This document shows, piece after piece, positions 8,715 to 15,937 of a stretch of 64,000 bases of DNA. Below the pieces are notes generated by a model. That model saw only the letters and a program-made list of their open reading frames with translations. It did not search any database and was not told where the DNA came from. The stretch is taken from contig CAWBCV010000012.1 in NCBI GenBank assembly GCA_963787425.1, positions 124,001 through 188,000 of the forward strand. Direction: 5' to 3'. The stretch is from AP-15 sp963787425. Lineage in GTDB: Bacteria > Pseudomonadota > Alphaproteobacteria > ATCC43930 > CGMCC-115725. The translations under genes were made by a program, and so were the position numbers. The stretch's first letter is position 1; every line of letters starts with the position of its first letter.

Positions 8715-8813
8715 TATACTCTCAAGGGTATACAACGTCAATATACGCTTTGTCGTATATTATTGAAATATACGCCGGAGAGTATAAGTAAAGTGTATAC
8801 GCCTCAGCGTATT
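8715..8813. repeat. Four 18-bp palindromes in a strict 27-bp tandem array
   Basis: Units at 8715-8732, 8742-8759, 8769-8786 and 8796-8813 each read TATAC-N8-GTATA (the last ends GTATT). Their centres are exactly 27 bp apart, about 2.6 helical turns. Inner bases are also partly paired (TATACGC...GCGTAT in unit 4). Spacers of 9 bp differ in sequence, so only the palindromes are conserved. Because 27 is a multiple of three, the array reads as repeats of nine residues (x-x-Y-T-x-x-x-I-x) on the plus strand. No gene of the window is clearly driven from it. It could be an operator or iteron array, or a repetitive element. Confidence 0.85.
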
Positions 8814-8864
8814 AACACGGCGAGAAGCTTGGTTCGCGGAGGGGGCAAGGGCCCCATTACAGCT

Positions 8865-8966
8865 TCAGCCGATCTTGCGTGCAACACCGGCTTTGATCCA
8901 GCGGCTGACATCGGTGGATGTGCCACGGGTCGAAAGGAAAACCTCCGGCAGAGTGCCGACTTTTTC
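8865..8966 (-). pseudogene. Possible AbiEi-like antitoxin N-terminal fragment
   Basis: In one minus-strand frame, FLSTRGTSTDVSRWIKAGVARKIG followed by TGA resembles the N-terminal winged-helix part of AbiEi-type antitoxins (x-x-x-S-R-W-x-x-x-G-x-x-R-K-I-G). No start or remainder is present. The rest of 8821-9068 shows nothing I can assign. This is a weak call based on one short stretch. Confidence 0.2.
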
Positions 8967-9068
8967 GACAGGCGATTGTTTGCAGGAATTTAAATTTCCC
9001 TCTTGGTCCGAAGAAACTCCCGGGGAGCGTTGCTTTCGGCCGCGGGAACTTGGCGTATTGAAGACAAC

Positions 9069-9153
9069 TGGTGCGGGCAGTCGGAATCGAACCGACACTC
9101 CCGAGGGAACAGGTTTTTGAGACCTGCGCGTCTACCAGTTCCGCCATGCCCGC
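9069..9153 (-). tRNA. tRNA-Leu(CAA)
   Basis: Minus strand, 85 nt including an encoded CCA. The acceptor stem is GCGGGCA paired with TGCCCGC, the D arm contains TGGTAGACGC, and the anticodon stem CAGGT/ACCTG encloses the loop CTCAAAA (anticodon CAA). The variable arm CCCTCGGGAG is long, as in class II tRNAs, and the T arm holds GGTTCGATTCC. It marks the right border of the decayed island that begins at the tRNA-Leu half at 7147. Confidence 0.95.
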
Positions 9154-9332
9154 ACGCAGGATAGCTATAGCCTCGGCCTTGGCGTCCGCCAAGAGGCGTT
9201 AGTTGCGGGGATTTCTCGGGCGCGTTGCGTTGTACGCGCGGCCGGTCGCCGTGGCTCTTGACGTATCTCGGGTTGCGCTCGCCGAACGGGACTAGCGATC
9301 CCGGGCAGGGCTGGCTTTGCCGTCGGCCAGAA

Positions 9333-9416
9333 TTAGGGCGTGTATACCAGACCGGAAGCCCAGAGGGCGCCAACGAATGCCAAAACCAGAGCAGCCGTTA
9401 TGACGAGCTCAGTCAT
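9333..9416 (-). CDS. Candidate 27-residue membrane peptide
   Basis: An ATG at 9416, preceded by GGTGAG, opens a 27-codon frame: five residues, then a single hydrophobic helix (VITAALVLAFVGALWASG) and a short VYTP tail. It starts 7 nt after the stop codon of the 9423-10079 gene on the same strand, so it could be co-transcribed, as small subunits of membrane complexes often are. I cannot tie it to a known family such as CydX or KdpF. The remaining DNA from 9154 to 9332 shows nothing. Confidence 0.35.
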   Translation of the reverse strand: MTELVITAALVLAFVGALWASGLVYTP

Positions 9417-9422
9417 CCTGAC

Positions 9423-10079
9423 TCACCCGGCCAGCCCATTGGCCGAGGCGACGGAGAAGCGCGGTGCGCCGCCGGTATCGGTCGCATCGAGAACGATCGT
9501 GAACGTCGAGGATCGCATCGACGCATATGCGGCGATGATCGCATCCAGCCGGCGAAGCTGGGTTTCGTTTCTTTCGTACCTACCCCGACCCGCAGAAACG
9601 AAGATCTGGACCGGCAGATCGGCGGGCATTTCGAGGGTGAGCAAGCGGTGCGATAGCTGCCGGATCTTGTCGAGCCGCTCCCGGCCGGACCGAAAGCCGG
9701 GATGTAACAGCCGCGCCACACTCCAGGCGTCGCGGACGAAACGAACGCAACGCTCGGTTCCTGCTTCGAACTGCCCGTCGCCTGAAGCTACCGGCTCCGC
9801 ATACCCGCCGAGTGGCAAGAGACGGGCCACTGTCGGAGCAAGCACACGATCGTATATCACGACATTGGCGGCAGCGAGGGCTCGATATTCGAGGGGCGCA
9901 AATTCGGGCGCCGTCGCCGGGAGCTCGACGAGCCATAATTGGCTCGGCCGCATCACCGGGAGCTCTGCGGGCCCGAGCGTTGTTGCCGCATGCCATTCAT
10001 CGCGAGCGCCTGCCGTCGCACCGAGCGGTGCAGGGATCCACCTCAAAGAGCCGAGCTCGTCTGCCATCGTCTCCGACAT
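9423..10079 (-). CDS. Hypothetical protein, distant tetrapyrrole-methylase resemblance
   Basis: The start at ATG 10079 is fixed by a strong AAGGAGG eight bases upstream; the open frame continues to 10106 without a ribosome site. The product has 218 aa. The segment ANVVIYDRVLAPTVARLLP resembles the N-terminal strand and helix of CobA/uroporphyrinogen-III methylase folds (x-V-V-L-Y-D-R-L-V), but the glycine motif GxGPGD is absent, so methylase activity is doubtful. The rest is unassigned. TTGACA at 10135-10130 (minus strand) may be a -35 element, without an obvious -10. It lies 158 bp downstream of fahA on the same strand. Confidence 0.55.
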   Translation of the reverse strand: MSETMADELGSLRWIPAPLGATAGARDEWHAATTLGPAELPVMRPSQLWLVELPATAPEFAPLEYRALAAANVVIYDRVLAPTVARLLPLGGYAEPVASGDGQFEAGTERCVRFVRDAWSVARLLHPGFRSGRERLDKIRQLSHRLLTLEMPADLPVQIFVSAGRGRYERNETQLRRLDAIIAAYASMRSSTFTIVLDATDTGGAPRFSVASANGLAG

Positions 10080-10237
10080 CGGCGAGTCCTCCTTGTAGAT
10101 GTACAATGAGTCGTATTAACAGGACCGTTTGTCAATACGGATATTATTAGCGCTTGAAATATGTATAATATCCTGCCGATTCCCTTCAGGCGCGTGTCGA
10201 AGGCGTCGATCGTATCGAAGCTGAAGCAGGCCCGCGT

Positions 10238-11548
10238 CTACACTATGCGGGCGCGGCACTCGCCAAAGCCGATCGGCGTGCAACCAGTCTTGCGGGAGTG
10301 AGCGCGGAAAATGACCTCGTCGCCATTCTCCAGAAATGTGCGGGTTTCTCCGGAGGCGAGCGCTATCTGCCGCTGGCCGTCGGCGCTCAGCTCCATCAAG
10401 CTGCCATAACCCTCCGGCGTCGGCCCGGAGATCGTGCCGGTGCCGAATAGATCGCCGGCGACGAGATTGCAGCCGCCGCAAGTGTGGTGCGCGACCAGTT
10501 GGGCGAGGGTCCAGTAAAGGTCGGTCGTGTTGCTGGCCGACATCCGGTGCGGCGGCAGGCCTTTGACCCGCAGGCCTTTGGTCATCAACAGGGCTTCCAA
10601 CGTAATGTCGAAGGCACCCGTCCGCTGGTCGGCCTCGTCCCAGAGATACGGCAGCGGCCGCGGGTCCCCGGCCGGCCGCGGCGGCTGTGCGACCCGGAAC
10701 GGGGCGAGCGCCTCGTTTGTGATCACCCAAGGCGACAGTGTGGTGCCGAAATTCTTGGCGAGAAACGGCCCGAGCGGCTGCGATTCCCAACCCTGCACAT
10801 CGCGCGCCGACCAGTCGTTGACGAGCCCCAGGCCGAACATATGATCTCCGGCCTCGGCGATTGGGATCGGCTCGCCGAGCTCGTTGCCGGGTCCGATCCA
10901 CACCGCGAGTTCGAGCTCGTAGTCGAGCTTTTGAGCCGGCCCGAAGGTTGGGGTATCCTCGTTGATGGCTTTGCGTTGGCCGCTCGGCCGGCGGATCGGC
11001 ACACCCGACGGCCGCACCGAGGACGCCCGGCTGTGATAGGCGACCGGGACGTATTTGTAATTGGGATTGAGCGGATTGTTCGGATCGCGCCGCATGCCGC
11101 CGTTTCTCGCGTGGTGGATGCCGGCGAAGAAGTCGGTGAAGCTGCCGATCGCCGCCGGGAGGTGCAAGGTGCAATCCGCCGCGTTGTGCAGCAGCCGTGC
11201 GGCGAGGGGCTCGATTTTTGACCGGTCGGGGCCGTCTGCCGACAGCAGCGCCGAGAGGCGCCGGCGCAGCGCGAGACGCGCATTCTTGCCGGAGGCCATC
11301 AGCGGGTTCAGGCTTGCTCCGGCCGCCGCTTCGGCCGTGCGCGCTGCCTCCTCGGAAAACAGCCCTGCCTCTAGTCCGGCCTGCAGGTCGAGGATCTGGT
11401 CCCCGATCGCAACCCCGCCGCGCGGCGAGCCCCCGGCCGGGCTGAAGACCCCAAACGGGAGGTTCTGGATAGGGAACTCCGCATGCCCCTGAGCCGAGGC
11501 GACCCAGCTGGCGCGCCGCGGGTCATGGGTTTCGTCGATCGAGCTCAT
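10238..11548 (-). CDS. fahA: Fumarylacetoacetase
   Basis: A 436-aa enzyme of the eukaryotic-like FAH class, which splits fumarylacetoacetate into fumarate and acetoacetate at the end of tyrosine/homogentisate breakdown. The N-terminal domain shows LPFGVFSPAGG, and the catalytic domain has YVPVAYHSRASSV, DYELELAVWIG with the metal-binding glutamates, LVNDWSARDVQGWE and SGPTPEGYGS. ATG 11548 is chosen because GGGAGA lies just upstream and the following residues (WVASAQGHAEFPIQNLPFG) match family N-termini. The open frame continues into the neighbouring gene but is not coding there. No hmgA or maiA gene is adjacent. Confidence 0.93.
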   Translation of the reverse strand: MSSIDETHDPRRASWVASAQGHAEFPIQNLPFGVFSPAGGSPRGGVAIGDQILDLQAGLEAGLFSEEAARTAEAAAGASLNPLMASGKNARLALRRRLSALLSADGPDRSKIEPLAARLLHNAADCTLHLPAAIGSFTDFFAGIHHARNGGMRRDPNNPLNPNYKYVPVAYHSRASSVRPSGVPIRRPSGQRKAINEDTPTFGPAQKLDYELELAVWIGPGNELGEPIPIAEAGDHMFGLGLVNDWSARDVQGWESQPLGPFLAKNFGTTLSPWVITNEALAPFRVAQPPRPAGDPRPLPYLWDEADQRTGAFDITLEALLMTKGLRVKGLPPHRMSASNTTDLYWTLAQLVAHHTCGGCNLVAGDLFGTGTISGPTPEGYGSLMELSADGQRQIALASGETRTFLENGDEVIFRAHSRKTGCTPIGFGECRARIV

Positions 11549-11601
11549 CACCGGTATCTCCCTCGTTGCGCCCGCAGCCAACATTATGCATCCCACAGCC
11601 G

Positions 11602-14394
11602 TCAGCGATGGCCCGCAAAAATCCCGGAAGCGAGATAGCTCGGACCCTGGAGCGCGAAATTCCCGCCCGTCTCGGTCGCAGGATTTCCGGGAAGATTGCC
11701 GAAGAAACTCCCCTTGGCCGAACCGGTGAGACCGGAACCCGACAAAGAACCCGAATACGCCGCGCCGACGCCGTTGACCGTCCCGGAAACGGTCTTGCCG
11801 TCGAAATTGCTGATCGTGAACATCCCCGTGTGGTTGCCGAAATTGTAGGTGTTGGTGAACCCTCCCGAGGCGAGATAACTCGCTCCGTTGTTGACCACGG
11901 ACCCGAGCGCGTTCCCGCTGAAGGTCCCGACGCCGGTTGCCGGCAAGGTGACGCTCGGGACACCTGCGATCCATGTATTGATGTGAGCCACGTCCTGGCG
12001 GACGGCTGCGGTTCCTGAAGCATTGGGAGTGTCCAGCGCGCCGGTCCAATAGCCCCATTGCAGGAACTGGCACGAGCTGCAGAGGCCGTTCGGCAGCAGG
12101 GTGTTGGACGGTACGACGCCCGAGGTCACCATCGCAACCCGTGAGGCTTGCGTCGGGTCACCATTGAGCTGGATGTTTACGCCGTTGACTTGCGAGGCCG
12201 TATCGGGGTTTTCCAGAGCAGCGTAGCGGGCGTCGTCGACGAAAGCGCTGCGAGACCGCGAGGTGCCGGTAAAGCCGCCGAACTGTACCGTCAGGGTGTT
12301 GGTGCCGAACGGATCGCTCCCGGTAAAGGTGGCGCCGACCCGGTTGTTCGTCGCATTGGTCTGGACTGACGTAGTGCCGGCCACTGCATAGGGCGAGCCG
12401 ACGGAGTTCCCAACGACGGGATACATTACGCCGCCAAAATAGCCGGTGGTCGTTTGCGTCGTTCTGGTGCCGAAACCGGTGCTGGCGGTCGGGGTCGCGG
12501 GTTGGTTAAAAGCATAGGGGGAGGCGGTACCGCCCAACGGGATCTGATTTGCTACCTGGTTCGGCACGAAGTTCTGGTTGGTGTTGTATTGGTTTTGATC
12601 CAGGACGAAGCCGCTGATCGGGAGCGACCCGGTCCCCGTCCCGAAAATATTGTTGCCGTTGCCATCGGGCACGGTTGTGGCACCCGAGCCGATCCTAACC
12701 GGCGCTGTTGTTCCATTCGCCGCGAACGAGCCGCGCACGACGCCGTCGCCGGCTACGGTTCCCGTATCGGTCGAGGTAAAGAAACTCCCGGTCTGCACCA
12801 CAAGCGCTGAAGTTTGGGCTGCGCCTGCTCCGTTGATCGCCAGGCTCGCCTGCAGAGAGCGAGTGCCGGTGGCGCTGGGATTTGTGGTGGGATTGAATGC
12901 GCCGAACGGCGATTGCGCCGGCGCCACGACATAATACGGAGAGATGCTGGGGTTGGGAATGTTGCCGCCGGTGCTTTGCGTGATGAACGGCACCGGCGAC
13001 TGCAGCGCGGCGTCTTGCTGAAGCGTGTAGGTGTAAAGCTGGGGTGTCCCGGGTGCGGTCGTAAGGAAGCCGGCATTCGAAGGCACGGGCTGGCCGCCGA
13101 AGATGAAGCCGCGCTCCTGCTGAATAGCAGGAGCGGTCGGCGTGAGGTTGGCATAGAAAAAGGTTAAATCGGGCGCCATGTAGCTCGTTCCGGTGAACGG
13201 GCCAAATGGGCTCGCCGTGCCGGCGGGGCCGAAATTTACAAAGCCGGGGCTGGTGGAGCCCGGAGCGAGAGGGAACTGTATCGAGGCTGGGCCAAGTGGC
13301 GCGGCGAACACGCCATTGGCTGGCTGGCCCACCGGGTATGTGAGCGTACCACCGGTATATGCAATCCGGTTGTTGGGGCCCTGGTTGATGAACCCCTGAG
13401 TCGTCGCAGTGCCGTTGCCCGGCGTGTCCTTGAAGAGGCCGGCATAGCTGATGACGACCGGCGGGGTCGGTGGTGGTGGCACTGGCGGCGGTGGTGGCGT
13501 TGGGGGCGTTGGCGAGGTCGTCGTCGCAGCCGCGGCGGCCAATATGGTCCCCGCGACCACTTGGCTTTGAGCGGTCACCTGGAGTTGCGATTGGGCTTGC
13601 TGAACGGCGTTCGCCACTCTGGGCGGCTGTTGCGTTTGCACTTGGACGCGGGCGGGGGCCGTACTCGAAACCGCCGCAGCGATGCCGCTGTTCGCGACCG
13701 TGGTGTCGGTCGGGACTGTGCGGGCGCCGCCGTTTCCGCCGGGCCGGCCGTCGAGTTGCGCGAGCAGCGCCGCAGACGCCCCCGGCGGCGCCGGTGACGG
13801 CGTCGATGGTGCGGCGCCCCGTCCCGTCACGGTGACCTGAAATCCGGGCCGCGTAAGCGTTTGCGCGAGACCGTTCAACCCCGTCACGGTCACGCCGGCG
13901 CCATACCCGAAGATCACCTGTAGCCCGCCGTCAGGGGTCAAATTCACCAGGATCAAGCCGCCGCGGATCCCGATCGTCGCCGAGGGGGTCTGCATCGTGA
14001 CTGCGTTGTCCTGTTTGCTGAGCTTGCCGCCGACAAAACGGAACACCCCGCGCGTCAAGCTGGCCGCCAGCTTGCCGGTCCCGGCATTAGGATCATAGAC
14101 AAACTCGTCGATGACCATGTCCGAGCGCGGCCCGACCGTCATCGTCGATTGGTCGATAAACAAGATCTGCGTTTGCCCGTCTGGCCCGGTGGTGATGCGC
14201 TCGTTGAAGACAACCTCTTGTCCGAGCACCAGCCGTCTCGGCCCCGCGCCCGGGGGGATCCCCGTCGCATCTGGGTTGACGGCGCCGTTGACGCCGACAC
14301 GCTGCTGGGCGACCGCCGGCGCGGCAAAGACCGTGCCGAACAGCAAGGCGGCCAACATGACGGCGCGAAGCGGATGGCGTGCGATGGGGGTCAT
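11602..14394 (-). CDS. Large secreted FecR-domain protein
   Basis: A 930-aa protein with a signal peptide (residues 1-29, ending AVAQ). A FecR domain occupies residues ~55-150: LGQEVVFNERITTGPDGQTQ, STMTVGPRSDMVIDEF, then TPSATIGIRGG. Next come an Ala/Gln-rich stretch and a Pro-rich linker at about 295-312. The last ~600 residues are Gly, Thr, Asn and Ser-rich, predicted beta, ending in a TbpB-like small barrel (TYNFGNHTGMFTISNFDGK). It is probably exported to the periplasm or surface. It follows the TPR/barrel gene by 10 nt, in an operon divergent from a CHASE2 cyclase, a recurring grouping. Binding partner unknown. Confidence 0.8.
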   Translation of the reverse strand: MTPIARHPLRAVMLAALLFGTVFAAPAVAQQRVGVNGAVNPDATGIPPGAGPRRLVLGQEVVFNERITTGPDGQTQILFIDQSTMTVGPRSDMVIDEFVYDPNAGTGKLAASLTRGVFRFVGGKLSKQDNAVTMQTPSATIGIRGGLILVNLTPDGGLQVIFGYGAGVTVTGLNGLAQTLTRPGFQVTVTGRGAAPSTPSPAPPGASAALLAQLDGRPGGNGGARTVPTDTTVANSGIAAAVSSTAPARVQVQTQQPPRVANAVQQAQSQLQVTAQSQVVAGTILAAAAATTTSPTPPTPPPPPVPPPPTPPVVISYAGLFKDTPGNGTATTQGFINQGPNNRIAYTGGTLTYPVGQPANGVFAAPLGPASIQFPLAPGSTSPGFVNFGPAGTASPFGPFTGTSYMAPDLTFFYANLTPTAPAIQQERGFIFGGQPVPSNAGFLTTAPGTPQLYTYTLQQDAALQSPVPFITQSTGGNIPNPSISPYYVVAPAQSPFGAFNPTTNPSATGTRSLQASLAINGAGAAQTSALVVQTGSFFTSTDTGTVAGDGVVRGSFAANGTTAPVRIGSGATTVPDGNGNNIFGTGTGSLPISGFVLDQNQYNTNQNFVPNQVANQIPLGGTASPYAFNQPATPTASTGFGTRTTQTTTGYFGGVMYPVVGNSVGSPYAVAGTTSVQTNATNNRVGATFTGSDPFGTNTLTVQFGGFTGTSRSRSAFVDDARYAALENPDTASQVNGVNIQLNGDPTQASRVAMVTSGVVPSNTLLPNGLCSSCQFLQWGYWTGALDTPNASGTAAVRQDVAHINTWIAGVPSVTLPATGVGTFSGNALGSVVNNGASYLASGGFTNTYNFGNHTGMFTISNFDGKTVSGTVNGVGAAYSGSLSGSGLTGSAKGSFFGNLPGNPATETGGNFALQGPSYLASGIFAGHR

Positions 14395-14404
14395 CGAGCT
14401 CTCC

Positions 14405-15838
14405 TCAAAACCGGATCTGCGGGCCGATCAGAATCGAGGTATTGTTGTAAGAATAGAGCGGCAGGTTTGACGAGACGATATCGCGCTCCAGCAGCGCCAC
14501 GACAGCGATCGTGGCCGTAACCGGCCAAGTCTGAGTCACGCCAAATCGCCAACGTTGAGTCAATTGGGTGCTTACCCCCGGTACGACCGGGTTTCCGCTG
14601 GTATTGCAGCACGGGTCGGGGGCCGCGTAATAGCTCCATGCGCGGCCGACAAACGGCGTGGTTTCCCATTGATCGGTGGTGATCCCCGTCGGATCCGGGT
14701 AGCGGATTCGGTAGGATCCGGATATCGCGTAAGTCGTGTTCGTATAAAACGCAAGCGCCGTCGACTGATCGAGATAGTCGAACTCTAGGTTCAACAGAGT
14801 ATTCTCGGTGATCGGCTTAGCCGCTGAAAAGGTGACAAGTTTGTCAGAGCCGGTGAGGCCAGTCGATAAGGGGCGATCAGGGGCATTGGTATAACCCTTA
14901 TGTCGAAGTTCGAAAGCCGCCTTCAACGCCAGGTCCTTCCACACGAGTTCCTGATATTCGATCCCGGGCCCCCCGGCGGCGAAGTATTGGTTCCACCCCA
15001 GTCCCACTTCGTCGCCGATCAGGTACGGTTTGAATGATGCCCCCTTGTCGCCGATCAGGCCGCCATTCGGGAAGTTGAAACGCGGGCCGGCTGTCACCTC
15101 CAATAGGGCCAGATCGAGCCGGTTAACCGCTGAATTTAAATAATGGTTCAAGTATCCGACACCGGTGACTTCCAAGGTGTCGCGGTTCTGTGTTTGCATA
15201 TCGTAGCTGTAGAGCGCCGAGCCGCTGCCGAAAATGCTGCCGGAGGCTTGTTTGGTGAAGGGAGTGTTGAGAAGCACGGGGAACGGGAAGACCGGCGTCA
15301 GGATCTGCGAGGAGCCGGCGACGTTGGCGTCGGTTTGATACTGGCCGCCAAAGAAGACGTAACCTGAGAGATGATGGCGCGATTGGCCCCTTTCGATATC
15401 CGCCAAATATTGCTCGATTCGCGCGCGAACCTCGGGCGGGGGATTCGCCGCGGCGGCCTTGTCGAAATAATCCCGGGCAAGACCATAGGAGCCCAGGCGG
15501 TAATAAAGCGCTCCGAGCTCCAGCTGAACCCGCGGCAGATTTGGGTTGAACAGCAACATCCGATCGAGCGCCGAAACTGCGGCTTCATAATCTCCCAATC
15601 TCGCCGATACATCGGCATAGGCGAAGGTCACATCGAGGTTTGCCGGATCGCGAAACATCTGCTGAAACAGCGCTTCTTTTTGTGCTTCGAGATTGGCCTT
15701 GTCCTGCCCTGACAGCTCCTGCGCGGCCGCCCCCTCCAGCGGCGTGACGAGCAGCGCGAGCGCAAAAAAGCCACAGACTACTCGCCACAATCTTCCGGAA
15801 ACGAAAGTCGCGCCGGTATTCCGTTTGACAGGGTTCAC
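14405..15838 (-). CDS. TPR-containing outer-membrane beta-barrel protein
   Basis: About 477 aa. GTG 15838 is preferred because GGGGGAG stands at the right distance; a GTG at 15862 extends the frame. A signal peptide (ending EGAAAQE) is followed by TPR-like repeats at ~45-140 (NPNLPRVQLELGALYYRLG, GLARDYFDKAAA). The remaining ~330 residues are alternating beta strands and end in aromatic Phe (IGPQIRF), the mark of BAM-inserted barrels. It probably anchors or exports the FecR-domain partner encoded downstream. It is divergently transcribed from the CHASE2 cyclase, with 99 bp between starts. Confidence 0.8.
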   Translation of the reverse strand: MNPVKRNTGATFVSGRLWRVVCGFFALALLVTPLEGAAAQELSGQDKANLEAQKEALFQQMFRDPANLDVTFAYADVSARLGDYEAAVSALDRMLLFNPNLPRVQLELGALYYRLGSYGLARDYFDKAAAANPPPEVRARIEQYLADIERGQSRHHLSGYVFFGGQYQTDANVAGSSQILTPVFPFPVLLNTPFTKQASGSIFGSGSALYSYDMQTQNRDTLEVTGVGYLNHYLNSAVNRLDLALLEVTAGPRFNFPNGGLIGDKGASFKPYLIGDEVGLGWNQYFAAGGPGIEYQELVWKDLALKAAFELRHKGYTNAPDRPLSTGLTGSDKLVTFSAAKPITENTLLNLEFDYLDQSTALAFYTNTTYAISGSYRIRYPDPTGITTDQWETTPFVGRAWSYYAAPDPCCNTSGNPVVPGVSTQLTQRWRFGVTQTWPVTATIAVVALLERDIVSSNLPLYSYNNTSILIGPQIRF

Positions 15839-15877
15839 CGCCTCTCCCCCGATTTGCGGCACCGCACTTGCGGTTTG

Positions 15878-15904
15878 GTTAAGTCGGCAAAAATTTACCT
15901 TAAC
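15878..15904. promoter_or_regulatory. Inverted repeat GTTAAG-N15-CTTAAC in the divergent promoter region
   Basis: The 99 bp between the barrel-protein start and the cyclase start are AT-rich in their middle and hold a 6-bp inverted repeat with a 15-bp spacer. Its position would let one regulator control both directions. This is a candidate operator only. Confidence 0.35.
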
Positions 15905-15937
15905 GCGATTTGTTCGTCAAGGTTTTCAACCGTATTC

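Noticed and set aside
8715..8813. A CRISPR-like array.
   Set aside because: Only four units; the repeats are 18-bp palindromes with 9-bp spacers, which is far below CRISPR spacer length, and no cas genes occur.
8857..9192. A 111-codon minus-strand frame containing AGMAELVDAQVSKTCS.
   Set aside because: This is the well-known artificial translation across a tRNA-Leu gene, here 9069-9153.
9340..10098. A 252-codon plus-strand frame opposite the 9423-10079 gene.
   Set aside because: It is Ser/Arg-rich without ribosome site or family pattern, whereas the minus-strand gene has AAGGAGG and plausible protein structure.
10107..10118. A 12-nt exact match to the core of the phage T7 promoter (minus strand TAATACGACTCA).
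   Set aside because: Only 12 of 17 consensus positions match, the initiating bases differ, and no phage genes lie near. In 128 kb of two-strand sequence such a match is rare but not impossible, and vector origin is not supported by flanking sequence.
11549..12073. Upstream extension of the fahA frame through the FecR gene.
   Set aside because: The translation there is low in family signal, it overlaps the FecR-domain gene in another frame, and fahA has its own ribosome site at 11548.
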